A program made the translations under genes and the position numbers. From positions 806,001 to 870,000 of the forward strand of contig CM066292.1 in assembly GCA_033816765.1 (NCBI GenBank): a DNA stretch of 64,000 nt, in the 5' to 3' direction. This DNA is from Nothopassalora personata (Eukaryota > Ascomycota > Dothideomycetes > Mycosphaerellales > Mycosphaerellaceae). The notes beneath the pieces were generated by a model. That model saw only the letters and a program-made list of their open reading frames with translations. It searched no databases and was not told where the DNA came from. Shown here in pieces: positions 33,476 to 43,679 of the stretch. The stretch's first letter is position 1. Each line of letters begins with the position of its first letter.

Positions 33476-33587
33476 CAGAAACAACCTGAGGACAGCAAGG
33501 CATCAAACAGCGGCTTCTTGATTTGATGACCTAGGACACAGAAGTCAACACAACGACACGGGACAAATGACTACTGGATATCACGAC
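33476..33587. other. Spacer between convergent gag and antisense gene
   Basis: 112 bp between the gag stop and the antisense stop (33588-33590). Nothing recognisable; it must hold the 3' end of the antisense transcript. Confidence 0.5.
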
Positions 33588-34088
33588 TTACGACGGATGG
33601 CCATCGGGCCACGAGAACGGAGAAGCGAGGCCGGCTCCAAGAAGATCGCTCTCGAGACCAGGGAAGTCCGACAGTTCGGGGTCGTTCGGATCGAACTCTG
33701 TGTTGGCGGCGAGGTGGGCTACTTCCTCGTCGACCCGCGAGTTATTCATGTTTCGAACCTCGCGATTGCGACGGATCCGCTGACGGAGAGCCTCGATCTT
33801 TCGGAAAATGTCTTCCGCGGAAATCTTGAGCCGCTCTATCTCCTGCTCGTCTGACTCGATCTTCTCTGTCAACTCTTCCACGACGCGGTCGAGTTTCTCG
33901 AGGGAGGAGGTGACACAAGGTTTCCCGAGGCGGGTGCAGTTGGCACAAGACATGATGGAAAAATCGGCAATGTAAACGCAGGGGCGCTGATTCCGGCAAC
34001 AGTGGTCGCAAGGTTTAGAAGGAACAAAGGGATCAGCAAAGATTTTAGCAAGACGACGTTTTTTGCGCTGGGCGGAGGACGAAGACAT
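33588..34088 (-). CDS. Antisense Zn2Cys6-type cluster / coiled-coil protein of TR-GAG
   Basis: 166 residues, ATG at 34088-34086, TAA at 33590-33588, opposite to gag and convergent with it. The start is MSSSSAQRKKRRLAK, a basic, possibly nuclear-localising segment. Cys 27, 30, 37, 48, 51 and 58 form CX2CX6CX10CX2CX6C, which fits the fungal Zn2Cys6 binuclear cluster (Gal4 type) spacing. Residues about 62-112 are a Leu/Glu/Lys-rich coiled coil (LDRVVEELTEKIESDEQEI), as in dimerising Zn2Cys6 factors; the C-terminus is acidic (DPNDPELSDFPGLESDLLG). There is no middle-homology domain and the length is short. The ATG is 108 bp inside the 3' LTR, so an antisense promoter in or near that LTR could drive it. 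Relics in the same place in Gypsy-A' and Gypsy-B argue for selection. DNA binding is inferred, not shown. Confidence 0.82.
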   Translation of the reverse strand: MSSSSAQRKKRRLAKIFADPFVPSKPCDHCCRNQRPCVYIADFSIMSCANCTRLGKPCVTSSLEKLDRVVEELTEKIESDEQEIERLKISAEDIFRKIEALRQRIRRNREVRNMNNSRVDEEVAHLAANTEFDPNDPELSDFPGLESDLLGAGLASPFSWPDGHPS

Positions 34089-34181
34089 GGTAAGAAAAGG
34101 GTGGTTGCGGAATTTGAATTTCGGAGGACAGGACCTACTTATGACTAACGAACGACACGTGATCGCTGGGGCATCGATCCT

Positions 34182-34195
34182 AGGGAGGGGGATGG
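34182..34195 (+). other. Polypurine tract of TR-GAG
   Basis: AGGGAGGGGGATGG lies immediately before the 3' LTR, the expected site for plus-strand priming. Confidence 0.75.
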
Positions 34196-34511
34196 TGTTA
34201 CGGTCCGGTACGATCGTGCACGTGGAAGAACTTCATTCGTTGGGAATAGGGACACGCGCTGCCAATGAGCGGGCGCTCTTGTGTGACTCATAGCAGAGCG
34301 CTCTTAGTGCTCTACCGAGAGAGCAGGACAGACCGCGCCAAGACATGGCACTATATAGACGACGCTCTTTTGCAAGTAGATAGGAGCTTCGTGCTCAACT
34401 CATTTTAAGTATACACCATATACTGTTTGGAACCACTACCTTCATAACTGATTGAGACATCCCTGCAAAGATCCAAGCCCGAGTTGTGATAACGTACAGC
34501 GGTTCCTAACA
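34196..34511 (+). repeat. 3' LTR of TR-GAG (316 bp)
   Basis: Reads as identical to the 5' LTR. Followed by TAAAC (34512-34516), the second copy of the target site. Confidence 0.95.
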
Positions 34512-34516
34512 TAAAC

Positions 34517-34522
34517 CTAATA
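34517..34522 (+). repeat. Last six bases of the Gypsy-B 5' LTR
   Basis: CTAATA, corresponding to CTAACA at the end of the 3' LTR (41381-41386). GGTTTCAACGCC, the presumed primer-binding region, follows. Confidence 0.75.
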
Positions 34523-34541
34523 GGTTTCAACGCCCTCTACG

Positions 34542-36836
34542 ATAGGAGACCGATAGAGTAAACGGGGAACACCCGCCCCTAGTAAAGCAAGTAGAGCCCG
34601 ACGACCTTAGACCGCAAACGATACTATTAACGCCTAAGCTACTTATATAGACAACGACACCCTTAAGGTTAGTAAGCTAGAGTTCTACTATAGCGACCGA
34701 GATAAGTTCGACACTTAGGTTACTTAGATAGATATATACTTCTTATTCAACTCTATAGCTAAGGACCTTAAGCCTATCTTTACTACTACCTTTTTAAGAG
34801 GACGAGTATAGTATTAGGTTAAACTATTCCTTAGGAAATACCTAGATAGTAACGGGAACGATAATAGTAATAGAGTCTTTAAGTCTTACAACTATCTTAA
34901 GTATACTATAAAGAGTGTCTTTAGAATCTTAAACGAGATATCTACTACGGTACGCGTTATTTAGTACTTAATATAGAAGACATCTACTACCGACTACGCT
35001 ACGAAATTCTAGGAGTACGCCTAGATTACCGATTAGGACGACGAAGCACTTTAAGTTATATACTGAAGAGGACTAAAGGAGTAAGTTAAAAATAAGTTAA
35101 TAAGGGACGGAAGGGACATTAAGGACATAGGCAACTTAGTTAAAGTTATAATTAATCTTAATAAGAAACTCTACGAGAGAGCTCTAGAGCGACGATACGA
35201 CTCTAAGGTATCTAGAAAGGCCGGATATATACTAGGTTACGATAATCGGAACAATAGAGGCTTTAATAACGTTTACGATAATAATAAGCCTAAGAACTAT
35301 ACGCTATACTATAGACTACAACTAATAGAGCTCGACGTTACCTAAAAGGGTCGTAAGATTAAGAATAGGGGTAAGTTTAAGCCTAAGAGTTTAAAAGGAA
35401 GCATTACCTACTATACCTATAGTAAGGAAGGCTATATAGCGAGGGACTACTACGGTAAAAGAAATATAGTACGCCGTAAGCAGTTTAATATAATATAATA
35501 AGGAACTAGTAAACTCAAGAGTAGTATTAGATTACCGGGTAATACCGACTATACTCGAGGAGTAGTAGAGAGAGTTAGTAACGGAAGTAATATACCTTTT
35601 CTAGACCCCTTATAAGGACGAGGAGGATACTATAGTTATAAGAACTACCTACGATAGGTTAATAACATCTAACGGACCGGACTACTAAAACGAGCCTACG
35701 ACGAAGAAAGAGAAATATAAGCGTAGCGCGACGAAATTCTCGAAGAACTAGAATACGATATATTACGTACCTAGGATAATAGCGTCCTAGGAAGACTTTA
35801 ATAAATTAAAGACTATATTAAGAATGCTCTCGATAAGCTCGACGAGCTTAAAGTAACCTATAAGGAAAGTAGCGAAAGAAGCCTAGGAAACATGCGCGAC
35901 TAGTTAAATACACGATAGTAGAATATTACTAGCTAAATTGACATCTACGAGAGATAGAACTGGACGTTTAGGATAATAGCACGAAGAGTCGACTACGAGA
36001 TTAAACTCGAATCTTGAAATAGTTATAGAAGCCTTTATTAGCGATTCTATTACTAAAACTCGTGTTAGGTTTACTTCTCCGCAAAATTAGGAGTAGGGTA
36101 TTAGCCTTAGTAACCGCGAGGAACCCTAGGAGCGACATATTGATAAGACGCTACGCTCTAGGAAGTAGACATAGATAAATCCTACTTCGATAACGATAGA
36201 AGCAATAAGGAAAACTAGGACCTAGGGTAGAATAGATTATAGTTACCGGAACTATAGGAATAAATTTAAGAAACTACTAGGCTAGATACTATCAAAGAGG
36301 ATTAGGATCCGGACTAATCGAGCGAAGAAGATTCCTCTGAAGGAGAAGAGAGCGACACTAACGACGATAACAAATAACTAACCTTTACGATCGATGCACC
36401 TAAGAAGCTATATAACATAATCGTTTATCTATAAAGAAGGCATAAAGAATTCTTACTAAAAGTATCGGGACGACGAGTACTATACCTAAACGAGTTCGAT
36501 AAAACCCTTAATATATTACGAGTAATAGCTTAGATATACCTAATTATAAGTGTTATAGAGAATCTCGCGATAGTAGTTACCGAGCGACTACCTCTAGGAA
36601 GTAGAATAATAGGTACTAGATACCTTATACCGTTAGGAACATTTATATCGAACGAATTACGTAATATAGTATAATACGTACGCGTACTCTACTTAGAAAA
36701 GTAAAAGATCTAGGAACGTAACCGAGAAAATGTATAGAGACTAAGCGCTTCGCTATAGGTTTAAGCTGAAGCCTTACGGTACGAAATATAACATTCTACC
36801 CAATAGTCGGGAAAAGGATCGACTCCTTACGGATAA
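34542..36836 (+). pseudogene. Gypsy-B gag relic
   Basis: Aligns with Gypsy-A gag from its start (ATA at 34542-34544 for ATG) to its end. A capsid part is visible near 34690-34860. The zinc-knuckle relic (YYTYSKEGYIARDYYGK; family CxxCxxxGHxxxxC, Cys/His turned to Tyr) is at about 35408-35460. The acidic tail (SSEEDSSEGEESDTND) is at about 36317-36365. The stop is TAA at 34-36 of block 36834-36836, derived from TGA and overlapping the pol start ATA (from ATG). Stops fall at Gln/Trp codons. Confidence 0.8.
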
Positions 36837-39800
36837 GCGACCGGAAGGAGTTATATAACATAAGAAAGGCTTAAGCATTACCGATAGTAGAAGTAGTCTT
36901 CCGAATATAAGTAATCGTTAATAGTTATAGGACTAAGGTTATAATTAATTCTAAAGTAAGCGGGAATTTTACCTCCGAAACATTTATAAGGACTAAAAGG
37001 ATCGTAACCCGAAAGAAAGACGAAGGGTATAAATTAATCGCGGTAGACGGATTTTCCTTACCTAGTATAGAGCGAGAAACGATACCGCTACTATTAGTAA
37101 TCTAATAGTACTACAAGGAAATTATTTTAGATAGTACTAATATAGCTAGTTATAACATCGTACTAGGTATGCCTTAGTTAAGAAAGTATAATCTAATAGT
37201 CGACTAGAAGAGAGGAGTACTTATATTTAGGGAATATAATTACGTTATTAACATTTAGCCTACGTAGTAGTCGCGTTTACTAGTAGATAAGGTAAGGAAA
37301 TAGCTAAACAAGATATAGCTTACGCTAACTAGAAGGATAGAAGAACTACCTTCGACCGGGATAGAAACTAGCGTAGGGGCGCCGGGTTACGAAGTTACTA
37401 GTAGTAATAGAAGTAACGCACTATTAAAGGATACTAATGTCTTAGAGTTAAGTATTCCTAAGGAGTATCGTAAGTAGTCGCGACTCTTTAAACAGGAGAG
37501 AGGCAAAACCGCCTTACCTAAGTACCGCCTATAGGATTATAAGATTAACATTTAGCTAGGGAAAGAGCCTCTATAGGGATCCCTATATTAAATGTCTAAG
37601 AAAGAGCTATAGACCCTACGAGAATAGCTAAAGGAGAAGCTAGCTAAAGGATAGATAAGAAGATCCACCTCGAGTGTAGGAACTCTATGTATGTTCGTTC
37701 TAAAAGCAAACGGGAAGTTACGACTCGTATAAGACTATAGGAAGTTAAACGAGATCACGATTAAGAACCGATACCCGCTACCTAACATCAAAGAAGCATA
37801 AGATAGATTAACTAGATTAGACTAGTATACGAAGATTAACCTACGAGATGCCTTCTACGCTATACGTATAGTAGAAGGAGAAGAATAGAAAGCCGCATTT
37901 AGAATAAGATACGGACTTTACGAATACTTAATTATACTAATAGAATTAGCTAACGCACTAGCATCCTACTAGGACCTTATTTACGAAACGCTTAGAGACC
38001 TACTCGACGTATACATTATTGCCTATATAGACGATATACTAGTCTATACGAAAGGATCCTTATAGGAACACGTAAAATAAGTCTAGGACGTCTTCGAACG
38101 ACTTACGCAATTAGGATTTAAGACGGTACCTAAGAAATGCGAATTCTATAAGAAAGAAGTTAAATTCTTAGGCTTTATTATTAGTACAATAGGGATAACA
38201 ATCGATCCTACGAAAACACAGTTAATTAGGGAATAGCTAGAACTAAAAACAGTTAAGGACGTACAATTATTCCTTAGACTAGCGAACTACAACCGGAAAT
38301 TCGTTAAGGATTATTTAAAAATAGCAGCACTAATAACGATGCTTACGAGAAAGGACATTAACTAGAAATAGGAAAAGGAACAAATTAAAGCGTTCGAGAA
38401 ACTTAAGGAACAATACGCTTTAGCCCCTATACTTTGACTATTCGATAGTAGTAAGGAAGTCTATATCGAGACCGATACGTCTAATATAGTAATAGGCGCG
38501 TGTCTAATATAGATATACAATAGGTAGAGACACCTAGTAGCCTATTACTCCCGGAAAATAACTATAGCGGAATAGAACTACGGTATCTATAATAAAGAGC
38601 TTCTAGCTATTATTGCTACTATATAATATTAGAGAGTATACGTCGAGGGCCTACCGAAGTTAACGATTCTTTCTAACTATAAGAATCTTACGTACTTTAC
38701 GACGACAAAAGAACTTACCCGAAGGCAAGCTCGCTAGTCTAAGCTACTAGGGTAGTATAAGTTCGAGATTAAATATACTCTAGGAAAAGAGAACGGCCGC
38801 GCTAATACGCTAAGCTAAAGAAGCGACTATATAGAAGGAAAGGAACTAGTATATCATAAGATACTAAAGACAAACCCCGACGGAAGTCTTAGTACTAACA
38901 TAAGAGAATTTAATAACATCGTACGGATATTAGGCAATAAGGACGAGCAATTCCCTATATCGTAAGGAAAATACTAAAAACCGAAGGATTAAGAAGAAGA
39001 ATATATATAACAACATTACGACGGACTAACTTACTAATACCCTAGAACTTTAAAGAAAATAGACCTAATATAGCGTAGCTTCTTATTCCTATAGATAAGA
39101 CTTAAGGTATTACGCTATATTAAACGATGCGTATACTACTAACGGAATAATGCTACGAGATACGCGAAATACGGTTACCTATAGTTTAGGACGCTACTAC
39201 TGAAACTATAGGACGAAGTTATAATAGACTTTATTACGAAACTCCTACCGTTAAGAGATTAAGTTATAAAATAACTATACAATATAATACTAGTAATAGT
39301 TAATAGACCTACGAAATACGCGCACTTTATTTCTATATTAGAGATATATAATATAGAGCAACTCGGATACCTCGTACTAGATAGACTTATCCGATATTAC
39401 GGATTCCCCTAAGTATTTATAACGGACAGGGATAAGCTATTTACATTAAACTACTAGGGCACGCTTATAGGGACGATCGGGATTAAACATAAGCTATTAA
39501 TACCATATTATCAAGAAATAGACGGATAGACCGAGAGGATAAATTAGACGCTAGAACAATATCTACAACACTATATTAATTACGTATAAGATAACTAGGT
39601 TTTATTACTGCTAATAGCGTAGATCGTACTAAACAACTATAAATTAGAGATGACTTTAACGATACTATTCTATACAAACTTTAGTACAGATCCTAACCTA
39701 TTCGGAACACCTAGATCCTACCTATAAGCCGAAAGAGCAATCGTAACAACGGATACTCTTAAGGAAGTATATAAAGAACCACGTAAGGCGATCGAAGATA

Positions 39801-40260
39801 TATAACAAAAATTTTCTCGATAACGGTAAGACACGAGAAAAATAGTAACTCTACTAAAAGAGGGAGATAAGGTCTATCTCCTTATAAAACCCTTAAGAAT
39901 AAGAAGATAAACTAAGAAACTAGATTACGTTAAGGTCGGACTATTTTCTATCGATAAAGTTATAGGACTAGTTAACTATCGCCTATAGCTACTACCTAAC
40001 GCAAGAATCTACCTAGTCTTCTACATCTCTAAGTTAGAACCCGCGGACGCTAAAACACCTTACTAAGAAAGCTTCTATTTCGAGCCGGAAGTAGAACACG
40101 AATTCGAGGTCGAAAAGATCCTAGATAAGAGAGGTTAGCGATACCTAATTAAATAGAAGGGATACAATAAATTAGAAAATACCTAGGAACTAGAAGGGAA
40201 CCTACGAAACTATTCATAAAGGATCTAGGAATATAAGAAAGAGAAACATATATATAAGAA
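36833..40260 (+). pseudogene. Gypsy-B pol relic: protease, RT, RNase H, integrase, chromodomain
   Basis: Follows Gypsy-A pol throughout: RT with LRLV-DYRKLNEITIKNRYP (about 37718), the active-site box YIDDI at about 38023, and KFLGFIISTIGITID (about 38163). RNase H and the YTLGKENGRAN segment are at about 38770. Integrase follows, with FLFL-IRLKVLRYIKRCVYY near 39080 and FINREDYLLSYLS-like worn parts after it. The chromodomain reads FEVEKILDKRG, YLIK-KGYNKLENT near 40100-40180. Stops are at Trp/Gln codons. A TAG also stands at the RRQAR-x position at which Gypsy-A has its nonsense codon. The end of pol faces the antisense gene. Confidence 0.82.
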
Positions 40261-40309
40261 CTAGAGGGAGTAGGATCCAAAGAAGATATAACGGCCTCCT
40301 CTTAAGTAG

Positions 40310-40872
40310 GATAGGCCTAGAGAGCATTATCTAGAATTAGCGATAACTCCTCCTACGAAGAAATTAGTATTTAGAAGACCGCTTCTAACTCTTCGGGAGT
40401 ACCCTTAGGAACGAGGAGACACGACGAAGGAGTAGATAACGCTTCTACGCCCTCGGCTAGAAGTTTCTATACGTCCTTAAAATTCTTCGTAATCGCCTTC
40501 TCCTCGCGCTCCTCGGTAACGCGTAATTGTTTACGTAGACAATAAACCTTTAATAGCCTCTATTACCTTCTCTTTGGTATTGTTAAGCTCCCGCTTAAGT
40601 TTATAACGTTAATTACGAAGTCTCTCCTATTCGGTCTAAGTAATAGTTACGTTATACTTTACGCCCTTCCGAACGTACTCCGAGTAATAGCTAAATTAAA
40701 CGTCTACTATATATCGCGGACGACTCTTTCCCTTAGGAACCCGCGCCTTCTAATAACTAGTATATAGAGACGGTATTTTGCGACCTTTAGACTCGATACC
40801 TAGCGCTTAACGCTCTCTACGCTCTTAACGGGTTAGCGGCTCCCTACTTATAGCACAATAAGAGACGGACAT
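40310..40872 (-). pseudogene. Antisense gene relic of Gypsy-B: Cys cluster plus coiled coil
   Basis: Opposite to gag-pol, with ATG at 40872-40870, only 47 bp from the 3' LTR start (40920). It starts MSVSYCAISREP, then a basic stretch, and at about 40720-40650 reads FSYYSEYVRKGVKYNVTIT. That is a Cys-cluster half with Tyr in likely former Cys positions (pattern CCxxCxxxxxxC). A Glu/Lys/Leu-rich helix follows (LKRELNNTKEKVIEAIKG). A one-base shift near 40560 moves the coiled coil to the next frame (LRVTEEREEKAITKNFKDV). The C-terminus is acidic, ending near 40310. Stops are TAG/TAA. It has the same layout as the intact TR-GAG protein, but sequence identity is low outside the pattern. Confidence 0.62.
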
Positions 40873-40919
40873 ACCGAGAAGATTAAGACTCGGGACGAGC
40901 TTAGCTAAGAGAGGGATAG

Positions 40920-41386
40920 TATTACGGTTTTAAAGAACGGGAGAGAGAGAGTCTCGAGGGATACGTACTAGGAAATATAGAAACCGGAGAATAAGACCTA
41001 ATCGTTCCGACCTCTAACGCAATTAGGTTACGTACGCGACTATAGCGAACTTATATAGTCGAACACGTAAAGCTAGGCGACTAGACGACTAGACGACCGG
41101 TTAACTAGTCGGATAGTCGACTATAGAGCTAAGAAATAGTAATGTCTCCTTTATATTTAGGAACGCTAAGAGCCCTTATAGCTTCGAGGCGTTCAACTTA
41201 CTATTTAATATTACTATTTAGAATATACTATAACTAAACCTCTACTATACTGTTTCTTAAGTCTTTATAAGACTAAGATAACTACTGCTTTATTACTCTC
41301 CCTTAACGTCCTATCGGCCCGAGAACAAACCCAATTAAGCTTGTCTTCTTAACTTGTAATATCACTAGGTTATACTAAACCTAACA
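40920..41386 (+). repeat. 3' LTR of Gypsy-B (467 bp)
   Basis: Starts TATTACGGTTTTAAAG, ends ACTAAACCTAACA. The target duplication CTACC (41387-41391) follows. Preceded by the purine run AAGAGAGGGATAG. Confidence 0.88.
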
Positions 41387-41391
41387 CTACC

Positions 41392-41562
41392 GTAATAATA
41401 TATTCGACTTTTCTCTTATAAATTCCTTATTTAAAAAGTTTTTATATCCGGGTACGTAGGGCCTTTCTCTTTATACTTGAATTTAGTCGTTAATAACGAC
41501 CTGTGTTATATAGTCTTAGACTTATAAAGCACGTTAATAGAACAATTAATCAATTAATTAAT
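41392..41562 (+). mobile_element. RX copy 3, 3' part
   Basis: Continues RX across Gypsy-B (GTAATAATATATTCG, compare 27910 in copy 1) and ends in the tail AACAATTAATCAATTAATTA. The duplication ACTAGGTAGAACTA follows. Confidence 0.82.
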
Positions 41563-41576
41563 ACTAGGTAGAACTA

Positions 41577-41998
41577 GGAGAGGCATTTATAAACTACGTA
41601 TACTACTAGGGCTAGGCTAGAACTAAGAGAGGTAGTCCTTCCTTTTAAGGGGATTTTCACTCGGTACGTACGACGCTTACGGCTAGCGCGGTGTTTAGAA
41701 ATTCTTCTTCTTTACCCTTTAAGATATAACGTAAAACTTGTCCGATACCTAGAGTAAAGTAATAACCTATAATATAAGATAAGACACGACTACCGGGTAC
41801 GTAGCGCACTACCGTAGTAATATATTCGAGCTTTATCTTAAATACCGAGCTTTATTTATAATCTTTTAAACAGTTTCTACATCCGGGTGTAACGGAGCTT
41901 TTCTCCTTCTATTTTTTAATTTAGTCGTAGGCTACGACCCGTATTATCTAGTCTTAGACTTCTATAGTACATTAATAGAACAGTTAATTAATTAACTA
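41577..41998 (+). mobile_element. RX copy 2, 3' part
   Basis: Resumes the outer RX and ends in a TTAATTAATTAACTA tail at about 41997. Confidence 0.7.
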
Positions 41999-42969
41999 AA
42001 ATAGGTGTAATTAGAAGGTAGTATTCTTACTAAGCGTATTATTAAAGATCCTAGACCTCTTACGGGTATAGTATATAATAAATTAGCTAAAGTATTAAAC
42101 TACTAAAGATATATAAGTATAGTTATAAATGTGTATAGTTATTCTAACTAGATTAAAGACTCCGGCTACTAACTTATAAGTACTAATCGATAATATAATA
42201 GGAGAACTATAGGTAAGAAGCTTACTATAAGATACAACACTTCCGGCTATACTAGCCTAGGGCTTATTCTAGCTAGTTGCTTATATTATAAAAAGAATAT
42301 GTACTTTTATTTAGAATTCTTAAAGAAATATTAAGTTATAAACGCCTTTACTCGTAAATTTCTATTAGGGCTTAGCTACTTTTCTAGTTACTAACTTATA
42401 AGGATTATAAAGTATAGCTATAGGTAAACCTGGCATAATAACATAAAACAACTATCTCTAATAGAGCATAAGCCGAGTCTATAGATAATAGCGCTAGATT
42501 CTTTATTTAAGTAACGAGTATTTAGAGTACGAGAAACGTAGAATATAGTAATAAAACTACTAGACTGTCCTTAGTAGAGCGTATATAACAGTCCACTACT
42601 TATAATTAACTTATTTAGTAAGCTAGAATAGTACTAATGTATCTTAAAGCCTTTAGTAAAAGAGCCTACTATATACTTCTTACTATTACCTATCTTAGCT
42701 ATTCTCTAGCATATAGCTAGATTAAAAGAGAGAGGAAGGAAGTCTTCTACTGAAAGGTGAGTATAATAGAGAGATCTAGATCTACTTTAACGTTTATAGG
42801 GATTTAAAGAAAGCTTAGAAAGTTATTTAAGAAAGCTACTATAATACTTAACGAGCTAAATAAATCGTCTAAACTCATAGTATAATAATAGTAGTACCGT
42901 ACATAGTAGTATAATCTACTATATTTAAGCCTAGAACTTATTTTAACGTTATAGATAGGTTATAGTATA
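41999..42969 (+). pseudogene. Unrecognised coding relic
   Basis: From about 42040 to 42770 one plus frame reads as a plausible protein interrupted only by TAG/TAA: KRIIKDPRPLTGIVYNK, KKLTIRYNTSGYTSLGLILA, YFYLEFLKKY, FLLGLSYFSSY and later LDSLFK-RVFRVRETW. It keeps more varied codons than its neighbours. I do not recognise the family. It may be part of a transposase or of a dead host gene. The final 200 bp show nothing. Confidence 0.35.
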
Positions 42970-42974
42970 GTAGC

Positions 42975-43221
42975 TGTTAAGATGTAGCATCTCAAGGGGA
43001 GCTAACAGTTGGGTTGTGATCTAATAGCCTAAGGCATCCACGATGACTCAGCTTGTCGGAAGACACCTTCTCTCCCTTTTAGCTTAGATAGACATCTAAC
43101 ACAATCAACACATTGGTTCCTGATATATTGCTGCATGCCCTATGGCTATTAGCCAGTTGAAGATTGATCTCTTAATCTACTCCGCTGCTAACTACGTATC
43201 CTGTAAGGTCTCAACTTAACA
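42975..43221 (+). repeat. 5' LTR of Copia-D (247 bp)
   Basis: Compared with the 3' LTR it differs at nine positions by my reading; eight are TG/TA or CA/TA differences. GGTTATAAGCCCGAG follows as the probable primer-binding site. Confidence 0.9.
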
Positions 43222-43679
43222 GGTTATAAGCCCGAGTTTGTGCAGGAGTAAGAGCAACCTATATTAGTACAGGTTACTTGTATCCCTTGCTATTATAGCA
43301 GAAAACATCTAGGAAGCAGAAGTCTACCCTATCTATTCTATTAAGGAGCTTAGTTTAATACTAAGTAATAGGTAATCTAGAAAAGGACTCTATACGGCTT
43401 AATATAAGCCAATACCTTGAAGACACTCTATAGGCAGAACTGCATCGAGATACTATTAAGAGGGACTTTAAGTAAGTCATTTGGAACTCTGCTAGGAGAG
43501 ACAGACCTATGTCCTAGCTCCGAGACTATACCGCTCTTTCTTTACCCTACTAAGCAGGCCTTAGTATCTACACCTACGAACCTTACTATTCTATACTAAA
43601 AGCCTTAGTAGGACCTAAGCCACGACTTTAAAGCATATACACCTTGTTTCATTATATTCAATTTATTATAGATTTACAC

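Larger units (their letters stand above)
32135..34511 (+). mobile_element. TR-GAG: pristine gag-only LTR retrotransposon with an antisense gene
   Basis: 2377 bp. Two LTRs of 316 bp (32135-32450, 34196-34511) that read as identical, with TGTTACGG...CCTAACA termini and a 5-bp target duplication TAAAC (32130-32134, 34512-34516). It inserted six bases before the end of the Gypsy-B 5' LTR. The composition is balanced with no RIP, so it is very young. It encodes Gag on the plus strand and a Zn2Cys6-coiled-coil protein on the minus strand, and has no protease, RT or integrase. Known gag-only LTR elements are called TR-GAGs and depend on Pol from a relative; Gypsy-A-like elements are the likely helpers because their Gags are alike. 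Confidence 0.95.
31674..41386 (+). mobile_element. Gypsy-B, RIP-mutated Ty3/gypsy element
   Basis: Complete element with 467-bp LTRs (461+6 bp on the left, split by TR-GAG; 40920-41386 on the right) and 5-bp target duplication CTACC (31669-31673, 41387-41391). Internal order is gag, pol with chromodomain, and a convergent antisense gene. Related in coding sequence to Gypsy-A, but with a different LTR and a different gag-pol junction. Stops at nearly all Trp/Gln codons. Confidence 0.9.

Noticed and set aside
33122..33484. 120-codon minus-strand ORF under gag
   Set aside because: Overlaps the zinc-knuckle coding part of Gag on the other strand; Cys-rich only because of that overlap.
34063..34293. 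76-codon plus-strand ORF reaching into the 3' LTR
   Set aside because: Crosses the polypurine tract and LTR start and overlaps the start of the antisense gene; chance frame.
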